DNA from: Cryomorphaceae bacterium
GTDB taxonomy: Bacteria > Bacteroidota > Bacteroidia > Flavobacteriales > Schleiferiaceae
NCBI GenBank assembly: GCA_003507115.1
Contig: DNWN01000147.1
Coordinates: 1-31,886 of the forward strand
DNA: 31,886 bases
Direction: 5' to 3'
The translations under genes and the position numbers were made by a program. The notes beneath the pieces are model-generated. The model made no database searches, was not told the DNA's origin, and saw only the letters and a list, made by a program, of their open reading frames with translations. Position 1 is the first letter of the stretch. Each line of letters begins with the position of its first letter. Positions 14,814 to 24,015 of this stretch are shown here, in pieces.

Positions 14814-16337
14814 ATGTCTGCGCTTACCCCTGTACGTTCTGCCCTTATTTCGGTCTACCACAAAGATGGCCTGGCTCCCATCCTTCACGCCCTGCACAAT
14901 CAGGGTGTGGCGATGTATTCAACGGGAGGAACACAAACATTTATTGAATCGGAAGGGCTTCCTTCCACACCCATTGAGCAGGTCACAGGATTCCCGAGTA
15001 TTTTGGATGGCCGGGTCAAAACCCTTCACCCCCATGTATTCGGTGGCATTCTCTGGCGCAGGGCCAACCCGGCTGATGCGAAGACAGTCACTGAGCGAAA
15101 CATTCCCAGTTTTGACTTGGTCATCGTCGACCTCTACCCTTTTGAAGATACCGTCGCGTCCGGGGCCTCCGTGGAGGACATCATTGAAAAAATTGACATC
15201 GGGGGCATTTCCCTCATCCGTGCCGGGGCCAAAAACTACACGGACGTGTGGATGGTTTCCTCGCGCCTCGAATACGCCGAAGTTTTGCATATCCTAACTG
15301 AACAAGGGGCGCAAACGACCTTGGAGCAACGCAAGGCCTTTGCGGGACGCAGCTTCCAAGTAAGCCACCACTACGACGGAGCCATTAGTGCCTGGTTTGC
15401 CGGCGAATCCAAGCCCTTCCCGGGCCTTCCTGGCGAGCGCCGTGCGCTTCGATATGGGGAGAATCCCCACCAGCCCGCGTGGTTTATCGGCAACCTCGAT
15501 GAGCTCTTCGTCCAACACAACGGAAAGGAGTTGAGCTATAACAATTTGCTGGATATTGATGCCGCCATGCTCTTCTGCGCCGAAGGCGGTGAGGACCCCA
15601 CGGTGGCCATCATCAAACACAACAACGCCTGCGGCATGGCATCAGCAGCGAGCCTCAGCCAGGCCTGGGACCGCGCACTGGCGGCTGATCCGGTGTCTGC
15701 CTTTGGAGGGGTGATCGCCTGCAACGAGGCGGTGGACGAAGAAACAGCTGCCAAGATGAACGATTTATTCTTTGAGGTAGTCATCGCTCCTTGGTATAGT
15801 GTGGCCGCTTTGGACATCTTGAAGAGCAAGAAAAATCGCATCATCTTGGAGAGCCAGCCCTGTGCTTGGCCCCAACATTTGGTGCGTTCAACCCTAAACG
15901 GGGTCTTGCTCCAAGCTCGAGACAGCCACCGCGACAGCGAAGCCGATTTGACTGTAGCCACCCAGCGCGCGCCCTCCGCTCAAGAAGTGGACGATTTGCT
16001 TTTTGCCTCCGCCGTGTGCAAGCACACCAAGAGCAATACGATTGTGTTGGCCAAAGACCGTCAGCTCATTGCGAGCGGAACCGGCCAGACGTCTCGCGTG
16101 GACGCCCTGAAGCAAGCGATTCAGAAGGCCCAATCGTTTGGAATTTCACTCGAAGGTGCCGTGATGGCCTCGGATGCATTTTTTCCTTTCCCAGATTGTG
16201 TGGAAATTGCATACGAAGCCGGCATCCGGGCAGTGATACAACCAGGAGGTTCCATCAAGGACCAATTGAGCACCGATTACTGTGACGCCAACGGCATGGC
16301 TATGGTCATGACGGGCATTCGCCATTTTAAACATTGA
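14814..16337 (+). CDS. purH: Bifunctional AICAR formyltransferase / IMP cyclohydrolase
   Basis: PurH catalyses the last two steps of de novo purine synthesis: AICAR to FAICAR using 10-formyl-THF, then ring closure to IMP. The 507 residues fit the family. The N-terminal cyclohydrolase domain (about 1-195) shows ALISVYHKDGL, STGGT, DGRVKTLHP and DLYPFEDTV. The C-terminal transformylase domain carries LRYGENPHQPA, LSYNNLLDIDAA, the catalytic Lys-His in IKHNNACG, and SAFGGV. The ATG at 14814 begins MSALTPVRSAL and is preferred over an upstream TTG. mreB starts 12 bases after the stop, so purine synthesis and cell-shape genes share an operon. Confidence 0.97.
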   Translation: MSALTPVRSALISVYHKDGLAPILHALHNQGVAMYSTGGTQTFIESEGLPSTPIEQVTGFPSILDGRVKTLHPHVFGGILWRRANPADAKTVTERNIPSFDLVIVDLYPFEDTVASGASVEDIIEKIDIGGISLIRAGAKNYTDVWMVSSRLEYAEVLHILTEQGAQTTLEQRKAFAGRSFQVSHHYDGAISAWFAGESKPFPGLPGERRALRYGENPHQPAWFIGNLDELFVQHNGKELSYNNLLDIDAAMLFCAEGGEDPTVAIIKHNNACGMASAASLSQAWDRALAADPVSAFGGVIACNEAVDEETAAKMNDLFFEVVIAPWYSVAALDILKSKKNRIILESQPCAWPQHLVRSTLNGVLLQARDSHRDSEADLTVATQRAPSAQEVDDLLFASAVCKHTKSNTIVLAKDRQLIASGTGQTSRVDALKQAIQKAQSFGISLEGAVMASDAFFPFPDCVEIAYEAGIRAVIQPGGSIKDQLSTDYCDANGMAMVMTGIRHFKH

Positions 16338-16349
16338 CATACGAAGACC

Positions 16350-17378
16350 ATGGGACTGTTTGACTTTTTGACCTACGACATCGCGATTGACCTCGGAACG
16401 GCCAATACGCTCATCATTCACAACGACAAAGTGGTCGTGGACGCCCCGTCCATTGTCGCCATGGATCGCACCACCAATGCCATCCTGGCCATTGGCCACG
16501 AGGCCATGCAAATGCACGGCAAGACACACGAGAACATCCGGACCGTTCGCCCCTTGAAAGACGGGGTCATAGCCGACTTCGTCGCCTCCGAGCACATGAT
16601 TCGCGAGATGATCAAGAGCATTCCCGTATTGAAGAATAAATGGCTCACCCCCTCCTTGCGGATGGTTATTTGCATTCCTTCGGGCATTACCGAAGTGGAG
16701 AAGCGCGCCGTTCGCGACTCCGCTGAGCATGCCAACGCCAAGGAAGTCTACCTCATCCACGAACCCATGGCCGCTGCGATCGGTATCGGGGTGGACGTGT
16801 TGGAACCCAAGGGTAACATGATCATCGACATCGGTGGCGGTACCACCGAAATTGCGGTCATGGCTTTGGGTGGCATCGTCTGCGACAAGAGTGTGAAAGT
16901 GGCCGGGGATGTATTTACCAACGATATCGCCTACTACATGCGTTCTCAACACAACCTCTATGTGGGTGAACGCACAGCCGAAATGATCAAAATCACGGTG
17001 GGTGCAGCCATTGAGAACTTATCCAACCCCCCTGATGACATGAGCGTTCAGGGCCGGGACTTGATTACGGGCAAGCCAAAGCAAGTGGATATCTCCTACA
17101 AAGAGATTGCCCGCGCGTTGGACAAATCCTTGACCCGCATCGAGGATGCCGTCATGGAAGCCCTGTCCATGACTCCCCCAGAATTGTCAGCGGACATCTA
17201 CAACTCAGGAATCTATATGGCGGGTGGCGGTTCCATGTTACGCGGATTGGATCAACGCATCTCGGCCAAAACGGATTTACCCGTTTATGTCGCGGAAGAT
17301 CCCCTACGCGCCGTCGTGCGAGGCACGGGCATTGCTTTGAAAAATCTGGAGAAATACCGGACTCTTTTGATGCGCTAA
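16350..17378 (+). CDS. mreB: Rod shape-determining actin homologue MreB
   Basis: MreB forms membrane-bound filaments that orient the elongasome. The 342 residues contain the actin-fold nucleotide-binding signatures: phosphate 1 loop DLGTANTLI near residue 14, IPSGITEVEKRAVRDSA near 110, EPMAAAIG near 138, phosphate 2 loop DIGGGTTEIAV near 160, and the adenosine loop YMAGGGSMLRG near 290. The N-terminal MGLFDFLTYD is a likely membrane-binding amphipathic segment. It follows purH by 12 bases and precedes mreC by four. Confidence 0.98.
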   Translation: MGLFDFLTYDIAIDLGTANTLIIHNDKVVVDAPSIVAMDRTTNAILAIGHEAMQMHGKTHENIRTVRPLKDGVIADFVASEHMIREMIKSIPVLKNKWLTPSLRMVICIPSGITEVEKRAVRDSAEHANAKEVYLIHEPMAAAIGIGVDVLEPKGNMIIDIGGGTTEIAVMALGGIVCDKSVKVAGDVFTNDIAYYMRSQHNLYVGERTAEMIKITVGAAIENLSNPPDDMSVQGRDLITGKPKQVDISYKEIARALDKSLTRIEDAVMEALSMTPPELSADIYNSGIYMAGGGSMLRGLDQRISAKTDLPVYVAEDPLRAVVRGTGIALKNLEKYRTLLMR

Positions 17379-17382
17379 GCTC

Positions 17383-18180
17383 ATGCGGAACGTCCTGCGC
17401 TTTTTCTTGCGCTATCGGCTTATTCTGGTCTTCTTGGGACTCCAGATGACCGGCTTGGCCTTGACGTACCGAGATTCCCCCATGCATACTTCGCTGTATT
17501 GGTCTCGAGTCCTCGAAACCCAAGCCCAATGGAATGCTACGACAGATGGCTGGCGGGCATACTTTGACCTGGAATCCGACAACCTTCGGTTGCAAGCTGA
17601 GAACGCTTCGCTCAGGGCCCAGTTGAGCCAACCTGCCGCCCGGCCCATCAATGCCGTGGACAGCAACCAATTCTCTTGGACCGCCAGCGAAGTCATCTAT
17701 TCGACCTCCCACCTGCTCAACAATGTGCTTTTGCTCAATCGCGGAAGTCAAGACGGCGTCGAGCCGGGCCAAGGGGTTCTATCCTCAGACGGTGTTTTGG
17801 GCGTGGTCAGCCAAACAAGCCCGCATTTTTCCAAAGTCATTTCGCTCCTGCATAGCGAGTCCAGAATTTCCGGAACGGTCCGCCGTTCCGGCCACTTTGG
17901 GACAGTCGTGTGGGCCGGAGGGGCTCCAAACTTGGTCGACTTTGAAGACATCCCTTTAGAGGCAAAACTCCAACTTGGCGACACCGTGGTCACCGACGCC
18001 CGTTCGGCGATTTTTCCCGCTGGATGGCCCATTGGCATGGTGGTGGACGTCCGTACAGATTCCTCCACTTTTACTCAGCGCGCCACACTCCGAATTTGGG
18101 GCGGGGTGAGCAGGCAGCAAGCAGCTTATATCGTAAAGAATATCCTCGCCGAGGAGCAACGCACATTGCTGGAACCATGA
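17383..18180 (+). CDS. mreC: Rod shape-determining protein MreC
   Basis: MreC is the periplasmic scaffold that activates PBP2 within the elongasome. The 265-residue protein has an N-terminal membrane helix (about 8-28), a coiled coil (about 55-85, LESDNLRLQAENASLRAQL), and the C-terminal double beta-barrel with LLNRGSQDGVEPGQGVLSSDGVLGVV and the later GDTVVTDARSAIFPAGWPIGMV block. Its stop overlaps the mreD start as ATGA, and it follows mreB by four bases. Confidence 0.95.
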   Translation: MRNVLRFFLRYRLILVFLGLQMTGLALTYRDSPMHTSLYWSRVLETQAQWNATTDGWRAYFDLESDNLRLQAENASLRAQLSQPAARPINAVDSNQFSWTASEVIYSTSHLLNNVLLLNRGSQDGVEPGQGVLSSDGVLGVVSQTSPHFSKVISLLHSESRISGTVRRSGHFGTVVWAGGAPNLVDFEDIPLEAKLQLGDTVVTDARSAIFPAGWPIGMVVDVRTDSSTFTQRATLRIWGGVSRQQAAYIVKNILAEEQRTLLEP

Positions 18181-18686
18181 GATACTGGCAACCCTGGGCC
18201 TTGTGGTCCCTCGCTATCCTGCTCTTCCAGAGCTTCGTGCTGAGTCAAGTACATATTTATGGATACCTCAATCCCTATCTCTATGTCCTCGTCATCCTGC
18301 TAGCCCCGGCAACCTGGTCCAGGATGACCCTATTGCTTACAGGTGCCTTCCTAGGCGCTTGGATGGACTTCCAAATGCACAGTGGAGGAATGCATCTCAT
18401 GGCTACCAGCCTCATTGGCTACTTCCGCCCCTCCCTTCTCGCTTCGGTGTTACCTCGAGCAGCGGAAGAAGATTTGGGCTTCACCTTGTCTGACATGGGA
18501 CCTGGCAAATGGATTACCTATACGGGACTCAGTGTTGTTGCGCATCATGCCTTCTTATTCGCAGTGGATGCCCATGGGCTTTATGCTTTCTGGGGCTATG
18601 TCTGGCGAACAATCGTGTCAGCGGGTACAACCACCTTGCTGATATACCTCGCTGCGACGCTCATGAAACCCAGTGGGAAGCGATGA
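18177..18686 (+). CDS. mreD: Rod shape-determining membrane protein MreD
   Basis: This 169-residue polytopic inner-membrane protein of the elongasome has about five to six hydrophobic helices. The start is set at the ATG at 18177, overlapping the mreC stop (ATGA). An open frame extends about 50 codons upstream, but that part lies over mreC and reads as a shadow. MreD is poorly conserved in sequence, so the call rests on the membrane pattern, the GAFLGAWMDFQ segment typical of Bacteroidota MreD, and its place between mreC and mrdA. The stop overlaps the next start as ATGA. Confidence 0.9.
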   Translation: MRYWQPWALWSLAILLFQSFVLSQVHIYGYLNPYLYVLVILLAPATWSRMTLLLTGAFLGAWMDFQMHSGGMHLMATSLIGYFRPSLLASVLPRAAEEDLGFTLSDMGPGKWITYTGLSVVAHHAFLFAVDAHGLYAFWGYVWRTIVSAGTTTLLIYLAATLMKPSGKR

Positions 18687-20518
18687 AGCGAACTAGCCTC
18701 TACTTCTTCTTGCTCTTTGGTGCGACCGGCATCTTCATCGCACGACTTTTTTACATTCAACTGATCGACGAACGATATACGTTGAATGCCGCCAATAATG
18801 CCCAGCGGATTGAGAAAGTATTTGCCCCCCGAGGGGTTATGCTCGACCGAAATGGTCAGGTCATGGCTTCCAACCAAATTGCCTATGACGTCGAGGCCAC
18901 GCCCCGATTAATGAAAAATATAGACACCGTCCGACTCGCCTCCTTACTCGGGGAGGAGGTGGATCGTCTCACCCGTGCCCTGCAAAAAGCTAAAGTTTAT
19001 TCCCCTTTTCGGCCAAGTGCAATCCTACGAGGATTAACCGCGAATGATTACGCGCGAATTCAAGAAGAAATTTCCTTTTACCCCGGCATCCATCTGCGGC
19101 GGCGCATCTTGCGGAAGTACATCACCCCCACCGGCGGCAACGTATTGGGCTATGTCTCTGAAGTCAATGATTATCTACTCGGCAAAAAACCCGAATATGA
19201 GATGGGCGATTATATCGGAATCTCGGGAATCGAGGCTAGTTATGAGGAGGCCCTCCGAGGCAAGGCAGGCAGGCGATACATTACGGTGGACAACCTCAAT
19301 CGCGATGTAGGGCCTTTACAAGGGGGGAAGTATGATCAAAAGCCCGTTCCCGGAGAAAACCTGACGCTCACTTTGGATGCGACGCTGCAAGCCTATGGGG
19401 AACTTTTGATGTCCGGAAAACGGGGCTCCATCGTGGCCATCGAACCTCAGACGGGCGAGATCTTAGCCCTGGTCAGCGCACCGAACTACGATCCCAACGC
19501 CCTGGTCGGTCGCTATCGGTCACGGAATTATTCGCGCCTCTACACGGATTCGATCAATAAACCTCTCTATGACCGGGGAATACTGGCAGAATATCCCCCA
19601 GGGTCTCCTTTCAAAGTACTCAATGCGCTGATTGCCTTGCAAGAAGGGGTCATCACGCCGGCAACCCAATTCACCTGCATAGATGGGTACCATTTTGGCC
19701 GCCTTCACGTCGGTTGCCACTGTAAGGCGGGGACCCTGGATTTGCGGCAATCGATTTCTAAGTCGTGTAACAACTATCACTGCCAAATCCTCAAGAAGAC
19801 CCTCGATAAATTTCCGACGGCCTCTCAGGGAGTCAACCAATGGCACAAGCATGTAACGAGTTTTGGATTAGGACAATTTCTGGGGGTAGACCTCCCAACA
19901 GGCCGAAGAGGTTTTGTTCCGGATGGCTCCTACTACAATCGGGTCTATCGATCCGACCGGTGGAAATCGCCCACGGTCATTTCTTTGGCGATTGGCCAAG
20001 GGGAATTGGTGGTGACACCCATCCAGTTGGCGAATGTGGCGGCGGCTATGGCCAACCGAGGGTATTGGTATACCCCTCACGTGGTTCGGCAAATCGGGTC
20101 GAACCCTGTGGATCCCGAAATATTCCACTTCAAACATGTGACGACCATCGACCCCGAACACTTTGATATCATCATTCAGGGTATGGCTGACGTGTTCGAG
20201 AGCGGCACGGCTCGGGCTTCGCGCTTGGACGGGCTTCCGATGGCGGGGAAAACGGGCACGGCGGAAAACCCTCACGGGCAGGACCATTCCATCTTTATGG
20301 CCTTTGCTCCCGTGGACAATCCTAAAATTGCCCTAGCTATTATCGTGGAAAATGGCTACTGGGGTTCTCGCTGGGCCGCCCCCATCGCGAGTCTCATGAT
20401 GGAAAAGTACATTCATGGAGACGTGAGTAGACCCCTTCTTGAAAAAACCATGGTAGAAGGCAGCCTAGTCGGTGAATACCGCGTTCACAGTGTCCGAACT
20501 GAACTCCCCCCGTACTGA
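18683..20518 (+). CDS. mrdA: Penicillin-binding protein 2 (elongasome transpeptidase)
   Basis: PBP2 crosslinks new peptidoglycan during cell elongation, paired with RodA. The 611 residues from the ATG at 18683 (overlapping the mreD stop) have a membrane anchor (about 6-25), a pedestal domain with APRGVMLDRNG, and a transpeptidase domain. Catalytic motifs are SPFK (Ser308 nucleophile, Lys311), SCN (361-363) and KTG (523-525, followed by TAENPHG). A longer open frame begins 58 codons earlier, but that part runs through mreD. A Cys/His-rich patch lies between the SxxK and SxN motifs (Cys332, Cys345, His346, Cys347). The stop overlaps rodA by one base (TGATG). Confidence 0.96.
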   Translation: MKRTSLYFFLLFGATGIFIARLFYIQLIDERYTLNAANNAQRIEKVFAPRGVMLDRNGQVMASNQIAYDVEATPRLMKNIDTVRLASLLGEEVDRLTRALQKAKVYSPFRPSAILRGLTANDYARIQEEISFYPGIHLRRRILRKYITPTGGNVLGYVSEVNDYLLGKKPEYEMGDYIGISGIEASYEEALRGKAGRRYITVDNLNRDVGPLQGGKYDQKPVPGENLTLTLDATLQAYGELLMSGKRGSIVAIEPQTGEILALVSAPNYDPNALVGRYRSRNYSRLYTDSINKPLYDRGILAEYPPGSPFKVLNALIALQEGVITPATQFTCIDGYHFGRLHVGCHCKAGTLDLRQSISKSCNNYHCQILKKTLDKFPTASQGVNQWHKHVTSFGLGQFLGVDLPTGRRGFVPDGSYYNRVYRSDRWKSPTVISLAIGQGELVVTPIQLANVAAAMANRGYWYTPHVVRQIGSNPVDPEIFHFKHVTTIDPEHFDIIIQGMADVFESGTARASRLDGLPMAGKTGTAENPHGQDHSIFMAFAPVDNPKIALAIIVENGYWGSRWAAPIASLMMEKYIHGDVSRPLLEKTMVEGSLVGEYRVHSVRTELPPY

Positions 20519-21795
20519 TGCAGCGCCAGAGTAGTTGGTTTGGAAAGTTGGATGGACTCAGTGTCGGTCTTTTCTTATTCTTGGTCATCTTCGGATGGAT
20601 GAACATCTATGCCACGGTGAATCCCGAGATCCAAGGCTTTGGATGGGACTGGAACAATGAGGCAGGACGCCAATTATTGTTCATGGGACTTAGCGCCTTA
20701 TTGATTCTTATCGTGTTGCTCAGCGATACGAGACTATTTGAAGTGCTCACCGTACCAATCTACCTCGTGACCCTCGCTTTGCTGCTGGCCGTCTTGGTGG
20801 CGGGAAAAGAGGTGGGTGGAAATAAGAGTTGGCTTGAAATCGGAGGATTCGGACTACAGCCTTCCGAATTTGCCAAAATGGGCGCCGCATTGATGTGTGC
20901 TCGAATGCTCTCGCAACGAGGGGTAGATTTGCGCCATTGGCGATTCCGATGGGTGCCCGCGATCTCGGCCTTTCTACCCATGGGACTCATCCTTCTCCAG
21001 CCAGATACCGGATCTGCCATCGTTTTTCTTGGCTTTATGCTCGTTTTTTACCGGGAAGGACTTCCGGGTTACTTCATATTTCTCGGATTGGGAGCCATGG
21101 TCGTCTCCGTACTTGCTCTGGCGTTCTCCAGTGAGACCGTCTTGATTCTCATTGCATTGAGCATTTTGCTTGCCTTGGGGCTCGATCGGCTTCAGCGTAG
21201 ACTGAAATGGCGAATTGTCCTGCGTCACCCAGCTCTTTGGTATGGACTTCTAGCAATGGGTTGGGCCTTGACCGTAAATCAAGTCTTCAATACGGTCCTG
21301 CAGCCACACCAAAAGGTTCGAGTTCAGCTTCTTTTGGGCCAAATTGACCAACCCAATGCTGCCGGTTACCAAACAGCCCAGTCACTTATTGCCATCGGGT
21401 CGGGAGGCTTCATGGGCAAAGGATACATGCAGGGAACTCAAACAAAGTTAAATTTTGTCCCAGCCCAGACCACCGATTATATCTTCTGCACGGTGGGCGA
21501 GGAATGGGGATTTCTCGGTTCTTTCGTCGTCCTACTCGCCTTTGCGGGACTCATAGGTCGCATTCTATACCTCGCCGAGCGTCAAAAAGAGGCGTTCTCA
21601 CGAATTTACGGATTTGGGATTGCCTCCATTTTGCTCATCCACTTCTTGGTAAATATTGGCATGACGCTCGGTTTGGTGCCTGTCATAGGCATACCGCTCC
21701 CCTTCTTCAGTTACGGGGGCTCGTCCCTATGGGCCTTCACCCTGATGCTTTTTATATTCCTGCGGCTAGATTCTCAACGTTGGAATACACTCTAA
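20518..21795 (+). CDS. rodA: SEDS-family peptidoglycan glycosyltransferase RodA
   Basis: RodA polymerises lipid II into glycan strands at the inner membrane, working with PBP2. The 425-residue protein has about ten hydrophobic helices. SEDS hallmarks are visible: GGNKSWLEIGGFGLQPSEFAKM in the first third, LLQPDTGSAIVF, and the conserved C-terminal block QSLIAIGSGGFMGKG...GTQTKLNFVPAQTTDYIF, GEEWGF and IPLPFFSYGGSS. It overlaps the mrdA stop by one base and is followed directly by a strong terminator, closing the purH-rodA operon. Confidence 0.96.
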   Translation: MQRQSSWFGKLDGLSVGLFLFLVIFGWMNIYATVNPEIQGFGWDWNNEAGRQLLFMGLSALLILIVLLSDTRLFEVLTVPIYLVTLALLLAVLVAGKEVGGNKSWLEIGGFGLQPSEFAKMGAALMCARMLSQRGVDLRHWRFRWVPAISAFLPMGLILLQPDTGSAIVFLGFMLVFYREGLPGYFIFLGLGAMVVSVLALAFSSETVLILIALSILLALGLDRLQRRLKWRIVLRHPALWYGLLAMGWALTVNQVFNTVLQPHQKVRVQLLLGQIDQPNAAGYQTAQSLIAIGSGGFMGKGYMQGTQTKLNFVPAQTTDYIFCTVGEEWGFLGSFVVLLAFAGLIGRILYLAERQKEAFSRIYGFGIASILLIHFLVNIGMTLGLVPVIGIPLPFFSYGGSSLWAFTLMLFIFLRLDSQRWNTL

Positions 21796-21816
21796 GCACC
21801 TCGACTGGGCGGGCAT

Positions 21817-21851
21817 AAAAAAAGGGGCACCCGCTGGGTGCCCCTTTTTTT
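21817..21851. terminator. Bidirectional intrinsic terminator between rodA and the ppiD-like gene
   Basis: The 9-bp stem GGGGCACCC / GGGTGCCCC with a GCT loop is flanked by seven A on the left and seven T on the right, so it can terminate both rodA (plus) and the minus-strand operon that ends at 21867. Confidence 0.95.
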
Positions 21852-21866
21852 GTCTCGGCGCTCGGC

Positions 21867-23948
21867 TCAGTAGAACTTTCCGCGGTAGTCTTCCACATCG
21901 GCCCCGTCAATCAATGCCTGGAACAAGGCGGACTGCACACGTTGGCGCAACTGGTTGTTTTGTGCGGCGACGTCGCCGGCGTTGGCATTCAAGCCAGGAT
22001 TCTCAATGATGTTCAAAACCTTGAATTGGTAGACACCATTGAGGCCATCCAATACGCCGGAGGTAAATCCAACGGGGGAACCCACCGCGGCACCCACAAT
22101 GCGCGCTTCACGGCCTGCACCCGGCAAGAAGAGGCTGGACAGGCTCACCGTGGCCTTTTGAGCCGCCGGCTTCATGGTATCCCACTGAGACTTGAGGTAA
22201 CGCACTTTAGCGTGGTTGGTGGCCAACATGCGCAATTCGTCGCGTACTTCATCCACCGACTTGTAGCCCGGCTCATAGACGGCGGTCAGCTGAGTGACCA
22301 CATAGTTCTGGTAATTGTTGTTGATGACGCCCACTTCGTTCAGGCTGCGCTCGGCATTAAAGGCCCAACGAATGACTTCACGGCTTTCGCCCAGTCCGAC
22401 AATGGTTTGGTCGGTAGCGGCCGTATTCTTGTTGGGCAACAAAGGCACATTGAAACGGTTGGATACGGATTGAGCATCCTCGCCCGCTTGAATCGCCTTG
22501 GCGAACTCAGCCGCTTGGGTATAGATGTTTTGCTCCGTCTCCTTCGAGACATTTACACGGCGGAAGACTTGGGCGAGCTGCACAGAGGGAACCGCGCCGC
22601 GCTGGCCCGTGACGTTGATAATGTGGTATCCAAAGTTGGTGAAAACCAATCCCGTAGAGCCGGTGCTCTGACGGAAGCAATAATCTTCAAATGGCTTGGC
22701 CAGCATTCCTGACTTGAACCAACCGAGGTCCCCGCCTTTCATGCTAGCAACGACGTCGTCATTGAACGAGCTTGCGACAGCATCAAAGTTTAAGGAACCT
22801 GAATTGATGCCAGCGAGCAAGGAGTCCGCAATGGTCTTAGCGGTGGCAAAGTCCCGCGTCGCTTGAGAGCGCTCAGCACCTGCAAAAGAAACCAAAATGT
22901 GGCGTGCTGAAACGGAATCGGGCATGTTACGGCGGCTCATGACCTTGACAATTTGATAACCTGGCCCAATTTCAATAGGCCCGCTCACAAATCCCGTAGG
23001 CTGTCCCTCTATGGCGGTCTTCAACGACTCATCCAACCGCTCCAAGCCAAAGAAGGCATCTTGGAAAGGCACATCGCTATTCGCCATAACATAGGCCGAG
23101 TCGTCCGTGCTGGCCGCCAATTCCACTTGCATCTCAGCCAATTCAGCCAACACCGCATCGCGGTCTGACTGCGAGGGGGCGATGGGGAAATTGGCAAAGT
23201 AGAGGTCTCGAAGCTCGTTGACCACCTTAAAGCTTTCTTTGTTTTCCGCGTAAACCGCTTTGAAATCCGCCTCGGTCACTTCGACCAAGGAATCCTGGAT
23301 ACTGTTCACCAATAGACCGGACCATTCGATTTCCGCTTGGCGGGTTTGACGCGCCATGGTGTGCTGATAGACCGAAACGGGGGTGCGCAAGCCTTGCTTT
23401 ACCGCCGTGTAGAATTTGTTGGAGAGAGCCTCATTGCGAACATCCTGCTCGAAATTGACCCAGTTCAACCACTGATCGGTCGCTTCTTGACTCGCGTCTT
23501 TGTTATCTCGCAAGTTTGCCAAGGCAGACTTCAGCAATTCGGGATTGAAACGCCCTGTATTCGGATCGCGGAAGCCTTCCATCGATTGGATACTGGGATT
23601 GGCGATGATGGCGTCCCACAATTCTTCCGTTGAGACGGTAAAGCCCAAGGTGGCCTGTAACTCACCAATCAATCGGTTCTGTAACTGCTGGTTCCAGACC
23701 ATTTGGGAAAGCTGCATGCTCCCCATGTTCGCCATCTGCGGGTTGTTCACGCGGAGGTCCTCCATTTCCCGATTGAAATCCATCGCGGAGATTTTTTCTC
23801 CGTTGATGAATCCAACGGCATCCTGGTCTCCATTGAATAAGACGGAGCCGGAAGAAAAGAATTCTCCTAAAATGAATGCGCCCAAGGCAAAACCTATGGC
23901 GACAATGACTAAGCCGGAACGACGGCGGAGGCGATCAAACATACCCAT
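21867..23948 (-). CDS. PpiD/SurA-like membrane-anchored peptidylprolyl isomerase
   Basis: This 693-residue periplasmic chaperone is anchored by one N-terminal helix (about 12-32, LVIVAIGFALGAFILGEFF). A SurA/PpiD-type N-terminal chaperone domain follows (about 40-300), then a parvulin rotamase domain (about 340-455) with SARHILVSF, KGGDLGWFKSGMLAKPFEDYCF and FGYHIINV. A long C-terminal helical and beta region completes it. Such proteins help outer-membrane and secreted proteins fold after Sec export. It is the last gene of the minus-strand envelope cluster, 67 bases after the CNNM gene. A TGATTTG at 23984-23978 (minus) could be a weak own -7 element. MGMFD could also start at the second Met. 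Confidence 0.93.
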   Translation of the reverse strand: MGMFDRLRRRSGLVIVAIGFALGAFILGEFFSSGSVLFNGDQDAVGFINGEKISAMDFNREMEDLRVNNPQMANMGSMQLSQMVWNQQLQNRLIGELQATLGFTVSTEELWDAIIANPSIQSMEGFRDPNTGRFNPELLKSALANLRDNKDASQEATDQWLNWVNFEQDVRNEALSNKFYTAVKQGLRTPVSVYQHTMARQTRQAEIEWSGLLVNSIQDSLVEVTEADFKAVYAENKESFKVVNELRDLYFANFPIAPSQSDRDAVLAELAEMQVELAASTDDSAYVMANSDVPFQDAFFGLERLDESLKTAIEGQPTGFVSGPIEIGPGYQIVKVMSRRNMPDSVSARHILVSFAGAERSQATRDFATAKTIADSLLAGINSGSLNFDAVASSFNDDVVASMKGGDLGWFKSGMLAKPFEDYCFRQSTGSTGLVFTNFGYHIINVTGQRGAVPSVQLAQVFRRVNVSKETEQNIYTQAAEFAKAIQAGEDAQSVSNRFNVPLLPNKNTAATDQTIVGLGESREVIRWAFNAERSLNEVGVINNNYQNYVVTQLTAVYEPGYKSVDEVRDELRMLATNHAKVRYLKSQWDTMKPAAQKATVSLSSLFLPGAGREARIVGAAVGSPVGFTSGVLDGLNGVYQFKVLNIIENPGLNANAGDVAAQNNQLRQRVQSALFQALIDGADVEDYRGKFY

Positions 23949-24015
23949 AATGCGTAGAAAATAAGGGTGCGAATATACAAATCAGATTGCCCGCACACAG
24001 CAATAAATGTTGGAC

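Noticed and set aside
16146-16952. 268-codon open frame on the minus strand opposite purH and mreB
   Set aside because: It lies fully antisense to two clear conserved genes and shows no family signature; a shadow of their codon use.
18024-18176. Upstream extension of the mreD frame
   Set aside because: It overlaps mreC by 51 codons; the ATGA start at 18177 and the hydrophobic N-terminus fit MreD better.
18509-18682. Upstream extension of the PBP2 frame
   Set aside because: It lies inside mreD; starting at 18683 gives the expected short N-terminus and membrane anchor.
21942-22712. 256-codon plus-strand frame opposite the ppiD-like gene
   Set aside because: It is antisense to a well-supported coding region, with no domain or signal recognised.
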